The translations under genes were made by a program, and so were the position numbers. A DNA stretch of 64,000 nt from Methanoculleus caldifontis. Lineage in GTDB: Archaea; Halobacteriota; Methanomicrobia; Methanomicrobiales; Methanoculleaceae. Location of the stretch: the NCBI RefSeq assembly GCF_032842345.1, contig NZ_WBKO01000001.1, positions 620,001-684,000 of the forward strand, written 5' to 3'. The notes under the pieces were generated by a model that was not told the DNA's origin, searched no databases, and saw only the letters and a program-made list of their open reading frames with translations. Shown in pieces: positions 26,437 through 33,901 of the stretch; the stretch's first letter is position 1, and the number at the start of each line of letters is the position of its first letter.

Positions 26437-27516
26437 CTAGAGTAATACTATCCCGTTCCCGTACACGAACCCGGCGATGGTCGCGAAGACGATCACCAGC
26501 GCCACGTAGGCCGCCGTCTTCTTCGCCCCCATGATCCGCGAGATGACGAGGACGGAGGGAAGACTGACCGTCGGGCCCGCGAGCAGGAGGGCGAGCGCCG
26601 GTCCTGCCGCCATGTGCCCGGTGGTGTAGCCGAAGGTGGTCCCGATGATCGGGACCTCAAGCAGCGTCGGCATGTAGAGGATCATCCCGACAATGGCCGC
26701 AAGGAAGTTCGCGCCGAGCGAGTTGTTCCCGAAGTAGGGCTGGAAGGTCTCTGGCGGGAGGAAGAACGCGATGATCCCGACGAGGAAGGTCCCCCCGATC
26801 AGGATGGGAAAGATCTTCTTCGTCAGATCCCAGGTCTCCATCCCCCAGTCGGTCACCTCGTCCTTATCAAAGTAGTAGATGAGCAGGACGGCGATCGCGA
26901 GCGTGAGGATGTAGACGATCGAGAGCCGGATCACCCACTCGAGCGGCGACGCCCCGAAGACCAGCACCCCGACCAGGAGGGCGAAGAATGCCGGCGTGAC
27001 CCAGCGCGGCTTCTCCTCCTCGCACGCCCCGGCGACGCTCGGCGCCATCGCCTTCTTCTTGAGCGTCTCGATATCGGTCGACCGGAAGATCAGCGCCATG
27101 GCAAGCCCGATCACGATGGCGAGCAGGACCGCCGAGACCGCCCGGGCAATACCCAGGTCGAAGCCGAGGACCCATGCGGTATAGATGACCGCGAGGATGT
27201 TGATGGCGGGGCCGGCAAAGAGGAACGTCGTTGCCGGGCCGATGCCGCTTCCTTTCTTGAGGATGCCGGCGAAGATGGGCAGGATGGTGCAGCTGCAGAC
27301 CGCAAGGACCGTCCCCGATACCGATGCGATCCCGTAAGAGATGTGCCTGGGCGCGTCCGGGCTGAAGTACTTCAGGATCGCGTCCTTCTTGACGAAAGCC
27401 GCGATGGCGCCGGCGATGAAGAACGCCGGGACAAGGCAGGTGAGGACGTGTGCCGAGAGGTAGTCGAGCACGGAGGCAAGCCCGGATGCCAGAGCGCCGA
27501 TGAGGATATCGATCAT
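26437..27516 (-). CDS. ArsP/DUF318-type permease, copy 1
   Basis: The 359-residue membrane protein has eight or more helices in two halves. The family motif is seen as AVCSCTILPIFAGILKKGSG and FLFAGPAINILAVIYTAWVL, and the second half has PTLLEVPIIGTTFGYTTGHM and LLLAGPTVSLPS. Members of this family include ArsP, which exports trivalent methyl and aromatic arsenicals, and others linked to Cu/Zn. Substrate here is not known. I start at ATG 27516, with GAAAGGAA upstream. A TTG at 27549 is possible. It differs clearly from the permease at 27558-28463. Confidence 0.85.
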   Translation of the reverse strand: MIDILIGALASGLASVLDYLSAHVLTCLVPAFFIAGAIAAFVKKDAILKYFSPDAPRHISYGIASVSGTVLAVCSCTILPIFAGILKKGSGIGPATTFLFAGPAINILAVIYTAWVLGFDLGIARAVSAVLLAIVIGLAMALIFRSTDIETLKKKAMAPSVAGACEEEKPRWVTPAFFALLVGVLVFGASPLEWVIRLSIVYILTLAIAVLLIYYFDKDEVTDWGMETWDLTKKIFPILIGGTFLVGIIAFFLPPETFQPYFGNNSLGANFLAAIVGMILYMPTLLEVPIIGTTFGYTTGHMAAGPALALLLAGPTVSLPSVLVISRIMGAKKTAAYVALVIVFATIAGFVYGNGIVLL

Positions 27517-27557
27517 GGTCTGTTCCTTTCTCAGTTCTTGTATGCTCAATCAGGGAT

Positions 27558-28463
27558 TCAGAGAACGGCAATGGCCTGGAACGCCACGCCGGCCAGGACG
27601 GCGACCCCGAGGATGATCGCCACGAACGCGGCGAGTAGGCGCCGCTCGAAGATCGCGGCAAGCAGCGTCACTTCCGGAATGCTCGCTCCCGCGCCGCCGA
27701 TGATCAGCGCCATCACGGCGCCGATCCCCATCCCCTTCTCGAGAAGGACGGCACTGATCGGGATGAGCGTCTCCGCCCGGATGTACATCGGCACGCCGAT
27801 GACCGCCGCGACCGGGATGGCGAGGGGGTTGCCCGGCCCCGCGACCGCGACGATCAGGTCTTCGGGGACGAACCCGTAGATGAACGCCCCGATCCCGGCG
27901 CCGAGCAGGAGGTAGGGGAGCACCTGCCGGAAGAGACCGACCGCGAAAGAGACGGCTCCCCGGATGCGGGTGCCGTGGGTTGCGGCGCAACCGCAGGGTT
28001 CCGGTCTCCCTTCGACCATGACGTCCTTGACATAACGTTCGTACCCGAACCGGCCGAGGAGCCAGCCCAGCACGACTGCGGCCGTGAAGGTGAAGGCGGC
28101 GTAGATGGCGGTCGGGACGACCCCGACGAGCGCGACGAGGAGGGCGAGGATCACCGGGTTTAAGAGCGGGGATGCGAGCAGGAACGACATGCAGACCCCA
28201 AACGGGATCCCGATGTCGAGGAGGCCGAGCAGGATCGGGATCGTCGAGCAGGAGCAGAACGGGGTGAGGGCCCCGAACCCGGCCCCGATAACATTCCCGA
28301 CGCCCTGCCGCCTCCCGGCAAGCACGCTCCGGATCCGCTCTTCGGGGATGTAGGCCTGGAGGAGCCCGACGAGGAAGGTGATCCCCACAAAGAGCAGGAC
28401 CAGTTCCCCGGCAATGACGACGAAGAACTGTCCGGCGGTGATCAGGTTCGAAGCGGCATCCAT
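27558..28463 (-). CDS. ArsP/DUF318-type permease, copy 2
   Basis: The 301-residue membrane protein shows the same family hallmark as the downstream permease: GALTPFCSCSTIPILLGLLD near residue 65 and SFLLASPLLNPVILALLVAL, repeated in the second half as GVPMYIRAETLIPISAVLL. A central cytoplasmic loop carries PCGCAATHGTR, a possible metal-binding cysteine pair. Two adjacent permeases of one family suggest two substrates or a heteromeric carrier. It follows a small Cys-rich gene after 94 bp. Confidence 0.85.
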   Translation of the reverse strand: MDAASNLITAGQFFVVIAGELVLLFVGITFLVGLLQAYIPEERIRSVLAGRRQGVGNVIGAGFGALTPFCSCSTIPILLGLLDIGIPFGVCMSFLLASPLLNPVILALLVALVGVVPTAIYAAFTFTAAVVLGWLLGRFGYERYVKDVMVEGRPEPCGCAATHGTRIRGAVSFAVGLFRQVLPYLLLGAGIGAFIYGFVPEDLIVAVAGPGNPLAIPVAAVIGVPMYIRAETLIPISAVLLEKGMGIGAVMALIIGGAGASIPEVTLLAAIFERRLLAAFVAIILGVAVLAGVAFQAIAVL

Positions 28464-28557
28464 GGTCGTTCACTCACCGGTTCTGTTCCCTCTCCAGAGG
28501 CTCGTCGCCGCCCGGGTACGGAACTCCTCGACCCATCCTGCCATGCTCCGCGTCCGG

Positions 28558-28707
28558 TCACTCCTTCTTCTCGTCGGTCTTCTTCGGCACAATCTTCACG
28601 TTGCCGCAACAGCCGCCGCCGCAGCCGCAGTCGCTCTCCGGTGCAAAGAGTTTCTTGATCCGTCCGGCGATGCCTTCCTTCCGGTTTTTGCAGGTGTCGT
28701 CCGTCAT
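28558..28707 (-). CDS. Small Cys/Gly-rich protein with CGCGGGCCG motif, copy 2
   Basis: I read this 49-residue product from the complement. It starts MTDDTCKNRKEGIAGRIKKL, has DCGCGGGCCG at residues 26-35 and ends in a lysine-rich NVKIVPKKTDEKKE. It matches the product of 21156-21314 in layout: MTD start, basic helix ending KKLF, Cys/Gly core, VPK and a charged tail. A GGAG precedes the ATG. Two candidate ArsR operators lie upstream, so it heads the long arsenic operon. Metal or metalloid binding is inferred from the six cysteines. Confidence 0.78.
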   Translation of the reverse strand: MTDDTCKNRKEGIAGRIKKLFAPESDCGCGGGCCGNVKIVPKKTDEKKE

Positions 28708-28725
28708 GGTACTACGCTCCACTCT

Positions 28726-28745
28726 GTTTCAAATAATGTTGAAAC
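28726..28745 (-). promoter_or_regulatory. Candidate ArsR operator 3
   Basis: GTTTCAA-ATAATG-TTGAAAC is a perfect inverted repeat with 7-bp arms, centred 28 bp upstream of the small Cys-rich gene that heads the long operon. Confidence 0.65.
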
Positions 28746-28777
28746 AATGTGAGCACCGCCACCCGATAAAGGTTCTG

Positions 28778-28797
28778 GTTTCAAAAAGAGTTGAAGT
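28778..28797 (-). promoter_or_regulatory. Candidate ArsR operator 4
   Basis: GTTTCAA-AAAGAG-TTGAAGT lies 52 bp from operator 3, about five helical turns. The neighbouring AACCTTTATC on the complement may be the TATA region of the long operon. It lies just after the stop of the reductase-like gene. Confidence 0.55.
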
Positions 28798-28802
28798 TGG
28801 GG

Positions 28803-29582
28803 TTATTCAGCGAGCTTGCGGTAGAGTCCGGTCAGGTTCGTCCGGTAGATCTCCCGGATGGCCTCCTCGCCGGCGGCGATCGGCCTGACAGGGACGAGGT
28901 CAATCACGGCATCGGGCGTGAGGTCCGGACTCTTCATCGTCCGGAGCGCCCCCTCGACCATCGCGGCGAGCCCTTCCTTTGCCTCGGCGTCGGTAAGCCC
29001 GAACGACCGTGCGAGGTCGAGGAGTTCGTACCACTGGAACCAGAAGTAGGTCGGCCCCATGGCGGTCAGGACGGCGTATGCCTCGAGCTTCTCCTCAGCA
29101 ACCTCCGGCATCTCGCCGAGCGTGCCAAAGACCCGCTCAAACTGCCGCCTCTGTTCGGGCGTCACCCCGTCGGAGAACGCGACCGGGTTGTAGCCGCTCC
29201 CGACGGTCGCCGGAGCGTTCGGGATCATCCGGACGATCGCCCGCCTGCCGCCGAGTCCCCCGGCAATCCCGGCGATCTTCCACTTCGGCGCGAGCGAGAC
29301 GAGGAGCGCCTCGCTCCGGAGGGCCGGGGCGATCGCCGGCAGCACCGCTCCGACGGCAGGCGGGTGCAGGCCGAGAACCACGATATCCGCCGACGCCGGC
29401 CGGGCGTTGTCGTCGCCGGCGACCTCGATCGCCGGGAACCGTTCCTTGAGTGCGGCGAGCGCCGCCGGGTTCGGATCGCTCACGATGACCCGCTCCGGCA
29501 TTGATCCGGCCTTCTCCCACCCGGTCAGGATGATCCGCACGATCCTGCCGCCGCCGATGAAACCGACGCTTGTACTGTCCAT
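28803..29582 (-). CDS. Pyrroline-5-carboxylate reductase-like NAD(P)-binding protein
   Basis: The 259-residue protein begins with a Rossmann loop VGFIGGGRIVRIILTGWEKA, continues VIVSDPNPAALAALKERFPA and ADIVVLGLHPP, has IVRMIPNAPATVGSGYNPVA and a helical C-terminal domain (MGPTYFWFQWYELLDLARSF). This is the two-domain layout of ProC and F420-dependent NADP oxidoreductases. A role in proline synthesis is doubtful because it is divergent from an ArsR operator site and has a degenerate second copy beside arsR. I start at 29582, with GGAGGAAAGA upstream. The true substrate is unknown. Confidence 0.8.
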   Translation of the reverse strand: MDSTSVGFIGGGRIVRIILTGWEKAGSMPERVIVSDPNPAALAALKERFPAIEVAGDDNARPASADIVVLGLHPPAVGAVLPAIAPALRSEALLVSLAPKWKIAGIAGGLGGRRAIVRMIPNAPATVGSGYNPVAFSDGVTPEQRRQFERVFGTLGEMPEVAEEKLEAYAVLTAMGPTYFWFQWYELLDLARSFGLTDAEAKEGLAAMVEGALRTMKSPDLTPDAVIDLVPVRPIAAGEEAIREIYRTNLTGLYRKLAE

Positions 29583-29655
29583 GTTCTTTCCTCCTCCGCA
29601 GTCGAACGACTGGTTGGTACACGTACGGTAGCAGCGAAAGGTTATAGGCATTTCT

Positions 29656-29675
29656 ATTTCATATTATTTTGAAAC
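29656..29675. promoter_or_regulatory. Candidate ArsR operator 5 (left copy of the divergent module)
   Basis: ATTTCAT-ATTATT-TTGAAAC is identical to operator 6. Flanks are also alike: GCAGCGAAAGGTTATAGGC on the left and GCGTGATACCCGGATGGC on the right are shared by both copies. On the complement CCTATAACC could be the TATA box of the reductase-like gene. Confidence 0.65.
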
Positions 29676-29693
29676 AGCGAGCGTGATACCCGG

Positions 29694-29932
29694 ATGGCAG
29701 AAGAGGGAGAGTACCTCCACGCATCGACGTCCCTCACGGAACAGAGGAGCCGTTCCGCACGAGGATCCTCCCGAGACCCTCCGTGCAGCCGCTCTGTGTA
29801 TCCCCGGGACGGTCCTCCTGACGGCAGACTCAAGACCGACCTACCGTCTCCCGGTCCCGAAGAAGGCAGGGCTGATCGCCGGCGACCGGCAGGGGCACCG
29901 GATCCCCCGCAGCCTCTCGATCCAGAGAGATC
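29694..29932 (+). pseudogene. Degenerate arsR copy
   Basis: The segment starts ATGGCAGAAGAGG, 18 bases after operator 5, as in the intact arsR (ATGGCGGAAGACG, 18 bases after operator 6). Further matches are CCGTGCAGCCGCTCTG and GAAGAAGGCAGGGCTGATCG near 29870, but the segments between are shortened and out of frame. The remainder is about 240 bp instead of 396. The last part is transcribed antisense by the carbamoyltransferase gene. Confidence 0.75.
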
Positions 29933-31686
29933 GGCGGGCTGCGGGAGGTTGCGAACGCCCGGACCCCCGGTACATCGGGAAGCATGCCGGGCTGCTTGCC
30001 GACGACGTAGTTCCCCAACACCAGGTAGTCCAGACCGGTGGAGAAGAAGCAGCGGATGGCATCCTGCGGCGACTCCACGATCGGCTCGCCCATCACGTTG
30101 AAACTCGTGTTCAGCAATACCGGGACGCCGGTGAGTTTCTCGAACTCTTTCAGCAGTCGGTGAAACCGCGGGTTGGTCTCCCGGTGGACCGTCTGCAGTC
30201 GGGCCGTGCCGTCCACATGGGTGACGGCCGGTATGACTGCCTGCTTCTCCGGCCGCACACGGCATACCTTCAGCATGAACGGATCCGCCACGTGCTGTTC
30301 GAAGTACTGCGGGGTGTCTTCGACCGGGCAGGAGGGCGCGAAGGGCCGGAACGCTTCCCGGTGCTTGACCTCTGCATTGATCTTGTCTTTCATGTCCGGC
30401 AGCGTCGGGTTGGCGAGAATTGAACGGTTGCCGAGAGCCCGGGGCCCGATCTCCATTCGGCCCTGAAACCAGCCGACGATCTGGCCGCTCTGGAGCAAGC
30501 GTGCGGTTACGGCCTCCAGTTGGCCGTCCGGGAGGTAGCGATGCTCCAGTTTGCACTCCTCGAGCAGCTTCTGGATAGTCCCGTTCCCGTACCCGGTGCC
30601 GACATAAGGATCGTCGTGGACGTAGGTGCGGGGCTGGCCCAGTATGCTGTTATACAGATAGTATGCAGCGCCGATGGCCGTCCCGTTATCGCCGGCCGCC
30701 GGCATCACGTAGAGGTCCTCAAATCCGCTCTCCCGCACCAGCCGGCCGTTCGCCACGCTGTTGAGGGTGACCCCGCCGGAGATCACCAGATAGTCCTCCT
30801 GCGTGCGTTCACGCAGCTGGCGGGCGATCTTCAGTACACATTCCTCGAGCTGCTTCTGAAAAGCCGCCGCCACGTCCAGGTGGTGCTGCTCGAATCTGGC
30901 GTCCCGGGTCTTCTGCCGGGCCTGACCGAACGTCTCGTAGAATTTTTTCGAGCAGCGTGGTCCGTAGTGCTGAAAATCGAAGTAGGAGAGGTCCACGCCT
31001 ATGGACATATCCTCGTTGACCCAGAAGATCTTCTCCACGATCCCGGAGAAGGTATCGGGATTGCCGAGCGGCGCCAGTCCCATGGTCTTGCCCTCATCAT
31101 AACTGGTCCGGAACCCGCAGAAGTCGGTGGGCACTTCATACACCGCGCCCAGGGAGTAAGGGAAGAGATCCTGGGCGAAGCACTCAACGGTAGTGCCCCG
31201 CCCGACCCCCTTGAACGTCGTGGCCCACTCGCCCCACCCGTCCAGCGACAGCAGAGCAGCGCTCTCATAGGGGCTGACGAAGAACGAGCCGGCTGCATGA
31301 GAGAGGTGGTGGGGAACGAAATGCACCTCCGGCTTCCTGTCCTTTGTGAATGTTGCATCGAACCAGAGCCTGAAGGCTCTTGTTGCGAAGAGGGCGAAGC
31401 CCAGTTCCTTGGAGGAGAAGGCCCTGGTCTTCCATCCCAACTTCAGGGCGTAGGCAATTTTTCTTGGTCTTTCCAGGTCGGGCCGAAACGAGATCGCGAT
31501 ATGGTCGATCTCTTCGGCCGTTAACCCGGCAATCTCCAGACAGCGTGCAATCGCCTGTTTGGGGAACGCATAGGTATGTTTTTCCCGGTTCAGCCGCTCC
31601 TCTTCCAGTGAGGCGATCAGTTTGCCGTCTTTGACCACACAGGCCGTGGAGTCGTGGTAGATGTAATTGATGCCAAGAATAATCAT
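29830..31686 (-). CDS. Carbamoyltransferase, NodU/CmcH family
   Basis: The 618-residue protein has the N-terminal ILGINYIYHDSTACVVKDGK, the catalytic-region FVPHHLSHAAGSFFVSPYES, LSLDGWGEW and the C-terminal MEIGPRALGNRSILANP motif. The family transfers carbamoyl from carbamoyl phosphate to hydroxyls of small molecules or sugars. After LDYLVLGNYVVGKQPG, where relatives usually end, about 45 more residues are read, partly antisense to the dead arsR. Codon use is less GC-biased than in its neighbours, which hints at transfer. No partner biosynthetic genes are nearby. It lies behind the degenerate reductase copy and may use its promoter. Confidence 0.85.
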   Translation of the reverse strand: MIILGINYIYHDSTACVVKDGKLIASLEEERLNREKHTYAFPKQAIARCLEIAGLTAEEIDHIAISFRPDLERPRKIAYALKLGWKTRAFSSKELGFALFATRAFRLWFDATFTKDRKPEVHFVPHHLSHAAGSFFVSPYESAALLSLDGWGEWATTFKGVGRGTTVECFAQDLFPYSLGAVYEVPTDFCGFRTSYDEGKTMGLAPLGNPDTFSGIVEKIFWVNEDMSIGVDLSYFDFQHYGPRCSKKFYETFGQARQKTRDARFEQHHLDVAAAFQKQLEECVLKIARQLRERTQEDYLVISGGVTLNSVANGRLVRESGFEDLYVMPAAGDNGTAIGAAYYLYNSILGQPRTYVHDDPYVGTGYGNGTIQKLLEECKLEHRYLPDGQLEAVTARLLQSGQIVGWFQGRMEIGPRALGNRSILANPTLPDMKDKINAEVKHREAFRPFAPSCPVEDTPQYFEQHVADPFMLKVCRVRPEKQAVIPAVTHVDGTARLQTVHRETNPRFHRLLKEFEKLTGVPVLLNTSFNVMGEPIVESPQDAIRCFFSTGLDYLVLGNYVVGKQPGMLPDVPGVRAFATSRSPPISLDREAAGDPVPLPVAGDQPCLLRDRETVGRS

Positions 31687-31701
31687 ACGCGTCCTCGCTG
31701 C

Positions 31702-31914
31702 CTATCGTCCTTCCAGCAGTTCATCGAGCCGGTATTGTCGAGGGATGAAGCAAGACGATACCGTGGAAGCCCGGAGATCCGAACGCCGGTGCCGGCCGGC
31801 GATCTCGATCGCAGGGCTTGCACCACTGGTGATGACCCGCTCCGGCAGGTTCCCGGTCAGGATACCCCGTGCGACCCAGCTGCCGCCGATGATACCGACC
31901 CCTGTATCGTCCAT
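31702..31914 (-). pseudogene. Degenerate copy of the pyrroline-5-carboxylate reductase-like gene
   Basis: The 70 codons start MDDTGVGIIGGSWVARGILT, then LPERVITS and PAIEIAGRH, matching the first 55 residues of the intact product (MDSTSVGFIGGGRIVRIILT, MPERVIVS, PAIEVAGDD). In-frame deletions and a later frame change remove the rest. The upstream sequence with TTCTCCTCTGCAGTCGAACG also matches the intact copy. Only the N-terminal fragment survives, between the carbamoyltransferase start and operator 6. Confidence 0.78.
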
Positions 31915-31988
31915 GCTTTTTTCTCCTCTGCAGTCGAACGACTGGCTCGAACCGCCTATGGTGGCAGCGAAAGGTTATAGGCGTTTCC

Positions 31989-32008
31989 ATTTCATATTAT
32001 TTTGAAAC
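31989..32008. promoter_or_regulatory. Candidate ArsR operator 6 (right copy, arsR promoter)
   Basis: ATTTCAT-ATTATT-TTGAAAC ends 18 bases before the arsR ATG and contains the AT-rich TATTATTTT that could serve as TATA box, so binding would block the promoter. This is the arrangement expected for autoregulation. Confidence 0.65.
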
Positions 32009-32026
32009 AACGAGCGTGATACCCGG

Positions 32027-32422
32027 ATGGCGGAAGACGAAAAATACCAGGATGCATCCCTGCCCCTCCCTCCCGGAGTGGAGGAATCCCTCTGCCGGTG
32101 CGGCGGCATCGCAGGGCTGGTGGAGCAGTTGCCGGACGATGCAACGCTTGAGCAGGAGAGCGGCATCCACCGCGCGCTCGCCGATCCTCTCCGCCTCAAG
32201 ATCCTCGCGATGCTCTCCGTGCAGCCGCTCTGCGTCTGCGTCATCAAGGCGGTGCTCGGGATAGCGGACTCGAAGCTCTCCTACCACCTCTCGGTCCTGA
32301 AGAAGGCGGGGCTGATCGCCGGCGAGGCTCAGGGGAACTGGATCGTCTACCGGCTGACCCCCGACGGCAGTCTCCGGGCGCCGCAGGCACTGAGCGGCAC
32401 CGGGTGCTGTAAAAAAGAGTAA
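32027..32422 (+). CDS. arsR: ArsR/SmtB-family transcriptional repressor with CVC metalloid site
   Basis: The 131-residue protein has a winged-helix domain: HRALADPLRLKILAMLSVQP near residue 45, the As(III)/Sb(III) motif CVC in PLCVCVIKAVLG, and the recognition helix SKLSYHLSVLKKAGLIAGE. An N-terminal extension holds CRCGG, and the C-terminus ends GTGCCKKE. The CVC pair in helix 3 is the arsenite sensor of classical ArsR. It should release DNA on binding arsenite. Operator 6 lies directly upstream and similar palindromes precede four other transcription units of the island. The ATG corresponds to that of the degenerate copy. Confidence 0.92.
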   Translation: MAEDEKYQDASLPLPPGVEESLCRCGGIAGLVEQLPDDATLEQESGIHRALADPLRLKILAMLSVQPLCVCVIKAVLGIADSKLSYHLSVLKKAGLIAGEAQGNWIVYRLTPDGSLRAPQALSGTGCCKKE

Positions 32423-32431
32423 GTCCGGGGC

Positions 32432-33010
32432 CTACACCCCGAGCCCCGCCAGAAACATCCGGTGCAGGCGCAGATCCCCGCCGAGCTCCGGGTGGAAGGC
32501 GAACGCCATATGCCGGCCGTGCCGGACGGCAACGATCCCCTCCGGGATGCGGGCGAGCACCTCGACGTCGGAGCCGACACCCGTCGCCACCGGGGCCCGG
32601 ATGAAGACTCCCCGGAAGGGTTCGGCGAGGCCCGCGACCTCGAGCATCGCTTCGCGGGAGTCGACCTGCCGCCCGAAGGCGTTCCGTGCGACGTGCATCG
32701 GGATGAGGGAAAGGGGCCGGACCCTGGGGTCGTCCACCCGGTCCGCGATGAGGACCATCCCGGCGCAGGTGGCGAAGATCCCGCCCTCGAACCCGGCGAG
32801 CGGCTCATAGAGCCCGTTCTTCCCGATCAACCTGGAAATCGTCGTCGACTCCCCGCCCGGGATCGCGAGGGCGTCGAGGTCCGCGAGATCCGCTGCCGTT
32901 CGGACGACCACGACCGACGAGCCCGGCCGGTCGGCGAGGGCATCGTGGAACGCCGTGATATGCTCGGCGACGTCGCCCTGGAGCGCGAGAACGCCTACCT
33001 TAACGCCCAC
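32432..33010 (-). CDS. pdxT: PLP synthase glutaminase subunit PdxT
   Basis: The 192-residue class I glutaminase supplies ammonia for pyridoxal phosphate synthesis. It shows [13 protein letters not shown], the oxyanion region [12 protein letters not shown], the nucleophile in [12 protein letters not shown] near residue 82 and the catalytic His-Glu in [11 protein letters not shown]. Its start overlaps the end of pdxS by 11 bp, so the two subunits are coupled. It is the last gene of the purA-pdxT operon and convergent with arsR, 9 bp apart. Confidence 0.95.
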   Translation of the reverse strand: MGVKVGVLALQGDVAEHITAFHDALADRPGSSVVVVRTAADLADLDALAIPGGESTTISRLIGKNGLYEPLAGFEGGIFATCAGMVLIADRVDDPRVRPLSLIPMHVARNAFGRQVDSREAMLEVAGLAEPFRGVFIRAPVATGVGSDVEVLARIPEGIVAVRHGRHMAFAFHPELGGDLRLHRMFLAGLGV

Positions 33011-33896
33011 GGGTCTGCAACACCTCTTCCGCGCGGAGCATGTGGATGTCGAGGCCTTTCATCGCATCCCCAAGACCCCTGCTCACCTCGGCGATGACCT
33101 TCGCGTCGTCGTAGTGGTTCACCGCCTCCACGATCGCCCGGGCGGTCGCCTCGGGGTTTGAGGACTTGAAGATCCCCGACCCGACAAAGACACCGTCGGC
33201 GCCGAGCTGCATCATCAGCGCCGCGTCGGCGGGCGTCGCGATCCCGCCGGCGGAGAAGTTCACGACGGGGAGGCGGCCGAGGTTCGCGCACTCGATGACG
33301 AGCTCCGCCGGCGCCTCGATATCGCGGGCCCGGTCGACGAGCTCCTGACTGGAGAGACCCTTCAGGGTCCGGATCTCGCCCATGATCGCCCGCATGTGCC
33401 GGACGGCCTCGACGACGTTGCCGGTCCCGGCCTCGCCCTTCGTCCGGATCATCGCCGCTCCCTCGTTGACCCGCCGCAGGGCCTCCCCCAGGTTCCGGGC
33501 GCCGCAGACGAACGGGACCGAGAACCGGGTCTTATCGATATGGAACTGCTCGTCGGCCGGGGTCAGCACCTCGCTCTCATCGACCATGTCCACGCCGAGG
33601 GCTTCCAGGATCTGCGCCTCGACGAAGTGGCCGATCCGGGCCTTCCCCATCACCGGGATGGAGACCGCATCGATGATCTCCGCGATCTTCTGCGGGTCGG
33701 CCATGCGGGCCACGCCCCCGGCCGCTCTGATATCGGCAGGGACTCTCTCAAGCGCCATGACGGCGACGGCACCGGCCTCTTCGGCGAGCTGCGCCTGCTC
33801 TGCGTTGACCACGTCCATGATGACGCCGCCCTTCTGCATCGACGCAAAGCCGCGCTTGATCAGCTCGGTGCCAAATCTCAGTTCCTCGAGTTTCAT
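33000..33896 (-). CDS. pdxS: PLP synthase synthase subunit PdxS
   Basis: The 298-residue TIM-barrel protein makes pyridoxal 5'-phosphate from ribose 5-phosphate, glyceraldehyde 3-phosphate and ammonia channelled from PdxT. Seen are [20 protein letters not shown] near residue 22, [20 protein letters not shown] with the catalytic lysine, [34 protein letters not shown] and [18 protein letters not shown]. Length is standard. It lies 5 bp after cbiB and overlaps pdxT. Several PLP enzymes in this window would use the product. Confidence 0.97.
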   Translation of the reverse strand: MKLEELRFGTELIKRGFASMQKGGVIMDVVNAEQAQLAEEAGAVAVMALERVPADIRAAGGVARMADPQKIAEIIDAVSIPVMGKARIGHFVEAQILEALGVDMVDESEVLTPADEQFHIDKTRFSVPFVCGARNLGEALRRVNEGAAMIRTKGEAGTGNVVEAVRHMRAIMGEIRTLKGLSSQELVDRARDIEAPAELVIECANLGRLPVVNFSAGGIATPADAALMMQLGADGVFVGSGIFKSSNPEATARAIVEAVNHYDDAKVIAEVSRGLGDAMKGLDIHMLRAEEVLQTRGR

Positions 33897-33901
33897 TACT
33901 C

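Noticed and set aside
28803-29582. Assignment as proC, proline biosynthesis
   Set aside because: The fold fits, but regulation by an ArsR-type operator and the decayed copy near arsR make a proline role doubtful. No gene symbol is given.
20666-32422. Island as an integrated mobile element
   Set aside because: I found no integrase, transposase, tRNA gene border or attachment repeats. Composition is similar to the rest except in the carbamoyltransferase.
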